Source of the DNA: Pyrrhosoma nymphula
Taxonomy: Eukaryota; Arthropoda; Insecta; Odonata; Coenagrionidae
Reading direction: 5' to 3'
Assembly: GCA_963573305.1 (NCBI GenBank)
Contig: OY754338.1
Coordinates: 17,172,192 to 17,236,191 of the forward strand
Length of the DNA stretch: 64,000 nt
Made by a program: the position numbers and the translations under genes. The notes under the pieces are model-generated. The model was not told where the DNA came from, made no database searches, and saw nothing but the letters and a program-made list of their open reading frames with translations. Positions 56,936 to 64,000 of the stretch are shown here, one piece after another. How positions within the stretch are numbered: position 1 is the stretch's first letter; each line of letters opens with the position of its first letter.

Positions 56936-59932
56936 CTAAGGATGGCCCGTTATTAGATCCCTCTTCAATTCTTCATATCTTCTACCTCCTCTTATTTCGT
57001 CCAGAATTCCTATCCTCTTCCTTCCTCTCCCACGCTTCCCCAGTGTTCTCCCCTCTATCACTCTCTTCAACATGCCCTCTCCTCTCAAAACCTCCTCCAT
57101 CCATCTCTTCTGCCTTCTCCGAACCTCTGCCACAAGCTTCCTCTCCTCTCCGACCATATCCAATACCTCCTCGTTCGTCTTTCTCGCCATCCAGCTAACC
57201 TTCTCCATCCTTCTCCAAACCCACATCTCAAACGCCTCAAGCCTACGCACATCCTCCCTCCGCAATGACCAAGTTTCCGACCCATATAGCGCCACGCTCC
57301 ATATTAAAGTTTTCACCAGCCTCTTCTTTACGTCTCTTCTCAGACCCCCCCTCATCAATTCCCTTCTCTTCGAAAATGCTTCTTTAGCTAGCGAAATTCT
57401 GCATCTGATGTCCTTACCACTAAACCCATTCGCCTCCAAAATACTACCCAGATACGTAAACTGCTCGACCTGCTCTATCTTCTGCCCTCCCGCCCTTATA
57501 TTCAGCCCCGCCTTCTTACTTCTAGAAAATCTCATTACTTTCGTTTTCTTGTGATTGATCTTCATCCCATACTTTTCGCACTGCACCTCTAATGCATTCA
57601 CCATTGACTGTAACCCCTTGGCCGACTGACTAACCAATGCTTGATCATCTGCAAATCTCACTGATTTTATCAGCTCCCCTCCTACCTTTATTCCTACATC
57701 CTCCTCCCCCCAAGCCTCCCTTACCATTTCTTCTGAATACACATTAAAAAGCAACGGCGATAGTGGGCACCCTTGCCTCACTCCCCGTCCTATCGTGGCC
57801 CATCCCGATTCTCCATTGGCTACCCTAACCTGCGCAGTCTGATTCATATACAAATTTCGAATCAGACGCCTGTCCCTCCAATCGACCCCTAATTTATTCA
57901 ACACTCCCATTAATTTCGTCCATTCCACCCGATCAAACGCCTTCTCGAAATCTACGAAGCATGCAAAAACATCCTGTCCATACTCTAGGTTTCTTTCTAC
58001 TAGAGTCCTCATCACCGCTATAGCGTCTCGCGTTCCCGTCCTTCTCCTAAATCCGAACTGGTCGTCACCCAGGTATTCATTCGCCTTCTTCTCTAGCCTT
58101 CTGTTTAAAATCCTCAGAACTACTTTGGCCGCGTGGGATATTAAGCTTATTGTCCTATAGTCTTCGCAAGTTTTTGCCTTACTCTTCTTCGGTATAGGAA
58201 TTAGTACAGTCTTCGCGAAGTCTTCCGGCCACACTCCATCCTCATAAATCCTACGAATTAGCGCAAAAAGTTTTCCTCTTCCGTTCTTCCCCATGCTCTT
58301 TAAAAACTCTGCAGGTATGTCATCTATTCCCACCGCCTTATTCCTTTTCATGTCTCGTAGAGCTCTTTCAATTTCGCTATCTAGGATACTTGGTCCGATG
58401 CCATCTCTGTCGATATCGTCTTCCCTTTCTATATCTAACCTATTGGGCCTTATTTCTTTACCATACAGCTCTTCAACATACTCCTTCCACCTCTCCTGGA
58501 TCTCTCTCGGTTCTACGATTACCTTTCCCGTATTGTCTGTTATCTTTGTAATTCCCCTTCCCTTATTACCACCCGTCAGTTCCTTTACTTTCCTATATAA
58601 TGCATCTGCTCTTCCCTCTTTTTGGTATTTCTCTAACGCGTCGATCTGTTCTCTCCACCACGCCTCTCTTGCTTTCTTTGTTTCTCTTCTAAGCCTGTTA
58701 TTAAATTCTCGGTATTTTCTCTTACCTAGCTCTGAGTTTACACTCTTCCATTTCCTTCTCTCCTCCATCTCCCTGATCATCTCCTTCGTGATCCACGGTT
58801 TTCTAATTTTAGTTGCACTCACTACGCCTACCGTTGCTTTCGCTGCTTCTATAATTCCATTTTTCAAACTTCCCCATTCATCTTCCACTGATATAACTCC
58901 ATGATCCTCACCCATTATCTCATCCACCTTCTCTCGATACTTCTTCTTCATTGCCCCAGTTAATGCCTCCGTATTCCACTTACGTACCCTCCTTCCCATT
59001 CTTATCTTTTTCAGTTTTACCCGACATTTCATGACTAATAAGTTGTGGTCTGTGTCTGCATCAGCTCCTGGATAAGTATGCGAGTTTTTAGCACTATTCC
59101 TGTATCTGTGACGTACCATTATATAATCTATCTGGAACCTGTCTGTGTCTCCCGGCTTCTTCCAAGTGTACCTACGTCGAGGATGATGTCTGAACCATGT
59201 ATTTGTAATTACTAGGTTATTTCTGCGGCAAAACTCCACAGCTTTCTCGCCCCGGTCATTTCTTCTTCCTAGCCCGTAATCGCCCACCTCCCGCCCATCT
59301 CTTCCTTCACCCACCACCGCGTTCCAATCCCCCATTACTACCAGGTGCTTACTTCCTGGTATCCTACCAATTATTTCCTCTAGCTGATCGTACACCCCAT
59401 CTACCTCCTCCTCTTTATGATTAGAGGTAGGCATATAAACCTGGATTATAACTAAATTCGTTGGTTCTGCTTTTAGTTCCACGACTATTATCCTATCACT
59501 CACCTGTTCTGCATACACTACTTTTCTACCTAGTTTCCTGTTCATTACGAAAGCAACCCCGCGCTGACTTTCATTCCCTCCACTATAAATTACTCTATAG
59601 TCGCCGCTCCAGTAATCCCCGTCATCCTTCCATCTTACTTCACCCAGACCCATGATGTCTACACCCACCCTCTCCATTTCTTGCTTTATATTCTCTAGCT
59701 TCCCCGCCCTCAGCATAGTCCTAACATTCCACGTGCCTATTCTAATAGTTTCGTTCCTCTTCTTTATCTTCTTTTCCTCTACTGCTGCTGCTGCTGCTGC
59801 TTCGTCTGAACAAGGATTTCGTGTGATGACGACCGCAGGGGCCTTGCTCCCACCGCTGCCGGGCACGACACCCGGCCCTCTTGGCCGAGTCCCGTAGTTG
59901 CCAGGATTCATTATCAATTGAGAACTGTCCAT
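56936..59932 (-). CDS. LINE endonuclease / reverse transcriptase (RTE-like), intact
   Basis: A 998-residue protein that nicks target DNA and copies its own mRNA onto the nick. After a low-complexity N-terminus with an alanine run (residues 45-50), the apurinic-type endonuclease spans about 62-310: GTWNVRTM (66-73), GDWN (201-204), QIDYIMV (267-273) and the catalytic TDHN (294-297). A basic linker follows. The reverse transcriptase covers about 530-800: NKAVGIDDIPAEFLK, DYRTISLI, FGFRRRTGTRDAI, DFEKAFD (first catalytic Asp at 661), RQGCPLSPLLF and FADD (760-763, the catalytic pair). The C-terminus has GKRGRGRKRIG and no RNase H. All key residues are present and no stops interrupt. The endonuclease wording is closest to RTE/BovB-type LINEs; often such copies are mislabelled as a craniofacial development protein. 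ATG at 59932 is the first in frame. Confidence 0.93.
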   Translation of the reverse strand: MDSSQLIMNPGNYGTRPRGPGVVPGSGGSKAPAVVITRNPCSDEAAAAAAVEEKKIKKRNETIRIGTWNVRTMLRAGKLENIKQEMERVGVDIMGLGEVRWKDDGDYWSGDYRVIYSGGNESQRGVAFVMNRKLGRKVVYAEQVSDRIIVVELKAEPTNLVIIQVYMPTSNHKEEEVDGVYDQLEEIIGRIPGSKHLVVMGDWNAVVGEGRDGREVGDYGLGRRNDRGEKAVEFCRRNNLVITNTWFRHHPRRRYTWKKPGDTDRFQIDYIMVRHRYRNSAKNSHTYPGADADTDHNLLVMKCRVKLKKIRMGRRVRKWNTEALTGAMKKKYREKVDEIMGEDHGVISVEDEWGSLKNGIIEAAKATVGVVSATKIRKPWITKEMIREMEERRKWKSVNSELGKRKYREFNNRLRRETKKAREAWWREQIDALEKYQKEGRADALYRKVKELTGGNKGRGITKITDNTGKVIVEPREIQERWKEYVEELYGKEIRPNRLDIEREDDIDRDGIGPSILDSEIERALRDMKRNKAVGIDDIPAEFLKSMGKNGRGKLFALIRRIYEDGVWPEDFAKTVLIPIPKKSKAKTCEDYRTISLISHAAKVVLRILNRRLEKKANEYLGDDQFGFRRRTGTRDAIAVMRTLVERNLEYGQDVFACFVDFEKAFDRVEWTKLMGVLNKLGVDWRDRRLIRNLYMNQTAQVRVANGESGWATIGRGVRQGCPLSPLLFNVYSEEMVREAWGEEDVGIKVGGELIKSVRFADDQALVSQSAKGLQSMVNALEVQCEKYGMKINHKKTKVMRFSRSKKAGLNIRAGGQKIEQVEQFTYLGSILEANGFSGKDIRCRISLAKEAFSKRRELMRGGLRRDVKKRLVKTLIWSVALYGSETWSLRREDVRRLEAFEMWVWRRMEKVSWMARKTNEEVLDMVGEERKLVAEVRRRQKRWMEEVLRGEGMLKRVIEGRTLGKRGRGRKRIGILDEIRGGRRYEELKRDLITGHP

Positions 59933-59979
59933 AATTTCAAGGTTTTTGTTTTAATTGAGGTAGTATTCCTTGGCCTTAC

Positions 59980-60225
59980 TCAATAGTGTTTTTTACGTGA
60001 CACCATCACTTCAGAGGCCGCCCCACTGGGGTCAGACGCCTTTTGCAGCCGCCTCACTGAGGTACAGACGCTGCGCGGACTACCATTCGTCTGTCTCCTA
60101 ACCTTCGACCAATCTGGCATGGGTGACCCTACCAGGAGCAATGCTCCCGCCAGTGCAGCTCTAGGGGTCATCGGAGCACACAAGCCCTTCAACCACGACA
60201 AGGTTGTAGTCCAAGAGAAGGGCAT
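59980..60225 (-). CDS. Short upstream frame of the LINE, overlapping the ribozyme
   Basis: 81 codons starting MPFSWTTTLSWLKGLC and ending VSRKKHY, in the 5' region of the LINE. Its ATG (60223-60225) lies in the flanking target-site duplication; only from the second codon is it element sequence. Translation through the ribozyme region suggests it may not be a real protein. Short first frames do occur in some RTE elements, so it is kept as low confidence. It stops 47 bp before the main frame begins. Confidence 0.3.
   Translation of the reverse strand: MPFSWTTTLSWLKGLCAPMTPRAALAGALLLVGSPMPDWSKVRRQTNGSPRSVCTSVRRLQKASDPSGAASEVMVSRKKHY
60077..60222 (-). ncRNA. HDV-like self-cleaving ribozyme at LINE 5' end
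   Basis: Numbering the element from its first base (60222 = 1): P1 pairs CCCUU (1-5) with AAGGG (34-38); P2 pairs GGACUA (11-16) with UAGUCC (141-146); P3 pairs CAACC (17-21) with GGUUG (29-33); P4 pairs UGU-CUCC (43-50, one bulge) with GGAGACA (125-131), extended by UGACCC/GGGUCA (53-58/94-99). The P4-P2 junction reads GACGAAUGG, with a cytosine (134, at 60089) followed by GAA as in HDV-type ribozymes, where it is the general acid. The predicted cleavage, before base 1, coincides with the duplication boundary. Such ribozymes are known at the 5' ends of R2, RTE and other LINEs. Confidence 0.8.
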
Positions 60226-60239
60226 TGAAGATTAGCTTG

Positions 60240-60830
60240 AAAAAAAACCTCTGTTTGACGCTTGAAATTTGCAACCAAACGTAGATTAGGTACTATTTTC
60301 CCTACGCCATGAGTTTGACTAACAGACCTGACCTGTGCGATTCAAAAACAAAATATAAATGCGTTATTTTTGAGAAATCTCTCTGGCACACTAAGGAATT
60401 GAAAATATATTAAACTTCGGTACTTGTAATGTTATCAATCCCATATTTGTGAGAGGGTATTGACATCTAAGAATATTGTTAAATGAAAGAAATGAAATGC
60501 GTTTTCCGAAATTCACTTTTAAGATTATTAAAAATCAAGTTATCGATCAAGTGGATGTATTTAAAATATTTACCCCTAATGCCAGTAAATTGTAAAGATA
60601 TGGGCCTAAAAATACTTTAAGCTGGCAGCAAATGTCAATTCGTTACTGTGAAACCTGTAACAGTCAATCGAATTATCCGTTTGCAAAGATAGTGAAAGAC
60701 GTGATTGATAGGATGCAGATAAACTATTGTAGCTACTTTGGCTGCTTAAACATGACCTTATCGCAAAGTTATAGCCCTTATGTGTTTATTTCGCTCGTGC
60801 TTGTGATCCCATAACAATCATATCAATCAA
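60240..60830. other. Unannotated AT-rich stretch
   Basis: No gene recognised between the LINE and the Penelope remnant; the 60-codon frame at 60632-60814 might include decayed Penelope sequence but no motif is clear. Confidence 0.3.
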
Positions 60831-60835
60831 CAATC

Positions 60836-61060
60836 AATCGGCGAAGCTAGGCTGAAGGAGCATCGAAGGCACTTCAGATTGGCGCAACCACAGAAGTCGG
60901 CAGTAGCAGAACATAAGCGTCAACGAAGACCATGGCGTACAATGGGAAGATGCAAAGATACATAGCCGCACGGATGGCTATTGGGACCGTTTAATCAAAG
61001 AGGCCATTGAGATCCGCCTAGAAAAAAAAATTAAACCGAGACACTGGTTTTCATTTGAGT
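60836..61060 (+). pseudogene. Penelope-like element GIY-YIG endonuclease remnant
   Basis: Plus frame reads ARLKEHRRHFRLAQPQKSAV followed by AEHK, then after a frameshift DGYWDRLIKEAIEIRLEKKI. KEH-R, KSAVAEH and the D-Y-DRLIKEAIEIRL block are characteristic of the nuclease domain at the C-terminus of Penelope-like proteins. The VY/YIG part upstream is lost (the left edge is a CAATCAA-rich junction at about 60830). Frameshifts show it is dead. A hammerhead core lies 650 bp downstream on the same strand. Confidence 0.8.
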
Positions 61061-61559
61061 AGTGCCTTGGATTATAGAATATATAATTACGCTCATCACT
61101 GCCTGAGTGACTCTGCAACGCTGAAAGATGGAGCCACAGTCACGAAAACGCATTTAAGCCCCGTGAACTGCTTATTCCTTCAAGGAAGTGGTAGACCGGT
61201 GGTAAGGTAGTGGATTGTGGAGTAGGAGGAATGGATTTCCGTGCACTGGTGAGGTAATTTTATTTTCATTTTTTCAAAGGTTTTTCACCTATCTTTTTAG
61301 ATATTGTGCTTTCTTAGTGGTAACTTCCATTAAAAATATTTCACGCAATTTCTTACTCTCTAAAAGTGATACTCTCATTAGTTCAAAGAGGAGCAAAGCG
61401 AGTTAGATGTAGCCACAGACACTTAAATTTTAAATGCCGTTATTTTTACCGAAGATCGTCTTTGCTTGGAAAATTTGCATATTGCCTCAAATAAGGAATT
61501 TTAATAATTTATCAAACAGCATGCAACTCATCTATGGCGCCTAGACTTACTATTCCTAT

Positions 61560-61745
61560 CATGAATTGCGTTAAAATGAGAGGGAAGACGAGAGAATCAG
61601 TCATCGGTCAATCAGACAAACGAGCCAATCAGGAGTCGCCTAATCTGGATTGTTGGATATACATGACGGCCAATTTTGAATGCATTCAGAAACCCTGATG
61701 ATGACAAACAATTCGTTCATCGAAACGTAGGCAACGAAACATTTA
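61560..61745 (+). repeat. Penelope-like 3' terminal region
   Basis: Contains GAGCCAATCAGGAGTCGCC, GACGGCCAATTTTGAATGC and then the hammerhead core, and lies in the right position and orientation to be the 3' terminal repeat of the Penelope remnant at 60836-61060. The DNA between (61065-61555) has no recognised feature. Confidence 0.45.
61695..61726 (+). ncRNA. Hammerhead-like ribozyme core
   Basis: CTGATGA (61695-61701) is a perfect consensus box, followed by a hairpin region (ATGA with TCAT, 61701-61720) and GAAAC (61722-61726) then GTAGG. Stem II is AT-rich and imperfect. Stems I and III were not modelled. Confidence 0.55.
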
Positions 61746-61854
61746 TATAGGTAACTCTGAAGTTATTTGCGCGATTGGAGGTAGGTGCGTGTTTAGCAAA
61801 GGAAGGATTATTATGGGGTCGGAGGAAGAGTAGATTGAAACCTGCTATCCGCAT

Positions 61855-62058
61855 TAGCATTCTCTTAACGAAAGGCCGCCAGTGGACCATCGTTTAACGT
61901 ATCACCCGACAAACGGAGTGCTGTACTCGAAGAGACCGCCACTTGACGCCCAAGCAGGGATCGGGATTGCAATGAAAATCTCTGCCTGTTCCGGGATCCG
62001 AACCCTGACTTTAGGTATGGGAGTCCAGTGCCCTAGGCAACACACCAACCCAGCCCTC
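61855..62058 (-). mobile_element. tRNA-derived SINE, second family
   Basis: On the minus strand: GGGCTGGGTTGGTGTGTTGC, CTAGGGCACTGGACTCCC (A box region), then GTCAGGGTTCGGATCCCGG (B box GGGTTCGGATCCC, rc 61993-62005), followed by a unique body GGGCGTCAAGTGGCGGTC. No acceptor-stem pairing, so not a tRNA gene. Its body is unlike the other two SINEs. Confidence 0.75.
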
Positions 62059-62064
62059 AAAATG

Positions 62065-63660
62065 TTTTCGGAGGTTGCAGGTGAATTCAATGCCTTTTGC
62101 ATTCAGAAACCATTTTATAGCTGAAAAATAAGGCGTAGAAGTGTTTGTTTATCATAATTTGTATGAAATTGTCGAAGAAGTAATAGGCGTTAGGTTAGGG
62201 TGTAATTCATAATGTAAGATTATAGGAATGAGACTTAGGAGCTACAGTATGCTAAACTCTCGGAAACATCTCGGAAACAAGGACGACCTAGGTAAATGCT
62301 GACAAAATATCGGACTATTATCTCAGCTACTTCCAGCTGACTGCGTCTTCCACAAATGTATTCAATGAAACTGATAGCAGACCTTACAATGTATTGAAAC
62401 TTCTTCTCACTGCAAACGCATTTTTCCTGGCTTAAAACACTTCCACCTCCGGCTCAGAAGTAGGAAGACAACATGGGCTGTCGTTCTACTCCTGCGCTGT
62501 AGCTAGTTTTCACGAGATCTAATTCAACTATGAGAGTATTTTTTCCACTTTTTCGCGAACAAAATATTTAGAAAAGTGATAGGAAGCCACATCTATGGTT
62601 TTGACTACGTTGTCTGTTCTTGTTCCCACTTTCTACTGTTGAGGCGCGGGAGGGGAAGGAGTGGGAAATCGGGGGAGCGGTCTTCACTAAGGATGAGAAT
62701 TAAATACTTTTCAATACTACTACCGGTACTTTTTTATTTTCATGTTGTACCAGTCAGTATTTCAAATCTTTTGAATTTGGAGGTATCAATATTGCAGTGA
62801 AGGTGTTCAGAACTCTTACCTATGATGCTTACTCTTTGATTGCAGTTATCTGAGCAGCACTGCTATATGTCAGTAAAACGTCCAACTACTTAGTGCTAAT
62901 TACGTGAATGACAATAATGCGTGTTACTAGAATACCTTGAAAAAAACTGTTTTTATTCTGAATATTAATTGCAAAAAAATTTCAGATGACAGTTTATTAA
63001 TTTAACTACTTTAGGTAATACATTATATGTTAACATTTTCCGCAGAAAACTTGCATTTGAAGCATCAGGTGCTTGCCCATAGGAAAAAGTATTACACAAT
63101 TCTCCAGATAAAATGACTGGACTCGGTATTTAAATGCAGTCTTCCGCATTAATTTCTTTAAAAATGTAATATTTGAAATAGTCGATCGAGACCTAAATGG
63201 CACTCGAGTGAAGTAGAGGCAGTACTGTGATGCTGGAGCTGACGAGATCTCAAATTATAATCCTTGATCTCCGTCTCTCACAAGGTACACTCACAAAGTC
63301 TGTTCCCCGCCGATTTCGTTAAAATTTGACAGGATGGTAGCATTGCTCATGAAAACGACCTGTGCAAAATTTCCCGAGCCACAATTCCCTGTGAGCCGAG
63401 ATATTTTCTTCCGAAGTTCCGTGCCGTCCATCAATTTTCGACGATTGATATAAAATATACGCTATTTTCTCCGTTTGCCATTAGCTTTCACTAGCTGTCT
63501 ATCTTGTATCATTTGCCATGGAGATATTGGGAATTATGGTGAGCAAACAGAGATTTATTCTAAAATATAGTCGAGTATAACCATACTGATGACATTTAAC
63601 TAATTCAGCGGAGCAACTTAAAGAATTTTCTGGCAAAACAAAAATATCCAATTTCAATAA
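62065..63660. other. Unannotated stretch
   Basis: No gene or transposon recognised. Confidence 0.35.
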
Positions 63661-63662
63661 AA

Positions 63663-63850
63663 AAACTTCGTAGTCTTCCACACTTTATTTAAAAACTGCG
63701 ACCGGTTTGACCTTGATAAGGCATCTTCTAAGTGACTAAGGCACTTCATTTACAAACTGCGACCGGTTTGACCTTGATAAGGCATCTTCTAAGTCTTATT
63801 AAGGTGAAACCGGTCGCAGATTTTAAAAAAAGTGTGGAAAAGTACGAAGT
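63663..63850. repeat. Three-copy hammerhead-like repeat cluster
   Basis: ACTGCGACCGGTTTGACCTT, GATAAGGCATCTTCTAAGT occurs at 63695-63734 and again at 63757-63795, a 61-bp direct repeat. An inverted third copy, CTTATTAAGGTGAAACCGGT, CGCAGATTTT, is at 63795-63824. The flanks CCACACTTTATTTAAAAA and TTTTAAAAAAAGTGTGG also pair. In minus orientation the unit reads TAGAAGATGCCTT, ATC, AAGGT, CAAACCGGTCG: a hammerhead layout with stem GCCTT/AAGGT; the third copy keeps GAAAC. These look like Penelope terminal fragments. Confidence 0.65.
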
Positions 63851-64000
63851 TCTTTATTCAAAATTCTTAATTCGAGACATTACAGATACAATTGCCATTG
63901 GGGAAAGTTTATTTAAATGTGCTAAAATTTTCTAAATTAAACAATCGATAATTACTTGGCTCATTAAAATCGCGAAACATTCACAATGAACAGCTAGAGA

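Larger units (their letters stand above)
56838..60222 (-). mobile_element. Full-length RTE-like LINE with 11-bp target-site duplication
   Basis: CATTGAAGATT occurs directly outside both ends (56827-56837 and 60223-60233), defining a 3,385-bp insertion. On its own strand the element starts CCCTTCTCTTGGACTACAAC, has an HDV-like ribozyme fold, a short first frame, an intact 998-codon main frame, a 98-bp 3' UTR and a short tail ending GAATGAAAAAATGAAA. RTE-type LINEs typically have one main ORF, a very short 3' UTR and simple tails. Perfect duplication and an unbroken frame point to a recent insertion. Confidence 0.9.

Noticed and set aside
57072..58904. Plus-strand frames of 160 and 203 codons
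   Set aside because: Antisense shadows of the intact LINE protein on the minus strand.
56936..59932. A host craniofacial-development-type gene
   Set aside because: The name is a frequent database mislabel; endonuclease plus reverse transcriptase domains, target duplication and tail show a LINE.
1..64000. CRISPR arrays, bacterial operons, ribosomal RNA
   Set aside because: Nothing of the kind is present; composition, splice sites and transposons are eukaryotic.

Overview
This window reads as arthropod, most likely insect, nuclear DNA from a large repeat-rich genome. It is AT-rich and intron- or intergene-like, has very few long open reading frames, and carries eukaryotic selfish elements throughout: an RTE-like LINE, other LINE 3' ends, Penelope-like elements, a piggyBac-like transposon, a Helitron helicase remnant, tRNA-derived SINEs and many MITEs. 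The species cannot be fixed from the sequence alone.

Only one host coding exon is well supported: an EGF-like exon at 21351-21489 (+), with a good splice acceptor and donor. It resembles the EGF modules of neurexin-type neuronal adhesion proteins. The rest may therefore be giant introns of that gene, or intron plus flanking DNA.

Layout. 1-9.9 kb: unannotated DNA with a long-TIR element (2478-3002), a hAT-like MITE (3527-3780), a decayed Helitron/PIF1 helicase (4720-5290, -), and three inverted-repeat elements (7710-7872, 7998-8113, 8740-9309). 9.9-11.8 kb: alternating inverted Penelope terminal repeats with hammerhead-like cores, TA microsatellites, a purine tract and a Penelope GIY-YIG endonuclease remnant. 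12.3-13.9 kb: an old MITE-family copy interrupted by a very long hairpin. 16-26 kb: G-rich minisatellite, MITEs, the EGF exon, and two pairs of direct repeats. 29-43 kb: LINE fragments, a complete but dead piggyBac-like element (32303-34917) holding a SINE, two Penelope endonuclease remnants and further MITEs. 43-55 kb: Harbinger-like MITEs, a LINE 3' end, a SINE and a C-rich tract. 56.8-60.2 kb: a full-length, apparently intact RTE-like LINE on the minus strand with an 11-bp target-site duplication. 60.8-64 kb: another Penelope remnant with a hammerhead core, a SINE, and a small cluster of hammerhead-like repeats.

The most striking theme is self-cleaving RNA. The intact LINE begins, at the base defined independently by its target-site duplication, with a sequence that folds as a nested double-pseudoknot HDV-like ribozyme, including the catalytic-cytosine junction. 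Separately, at least a dozen sites across the window show hammerhead-type cores (CTGANGA, a hairpin, GAAAC), and two of them lie just 3' of recognisable Penelope GIY-YIG endonuclease remnants. Two unrelated ribozyme classes thus travel with two unrelated retroelement classes in one 64-kb stretch.
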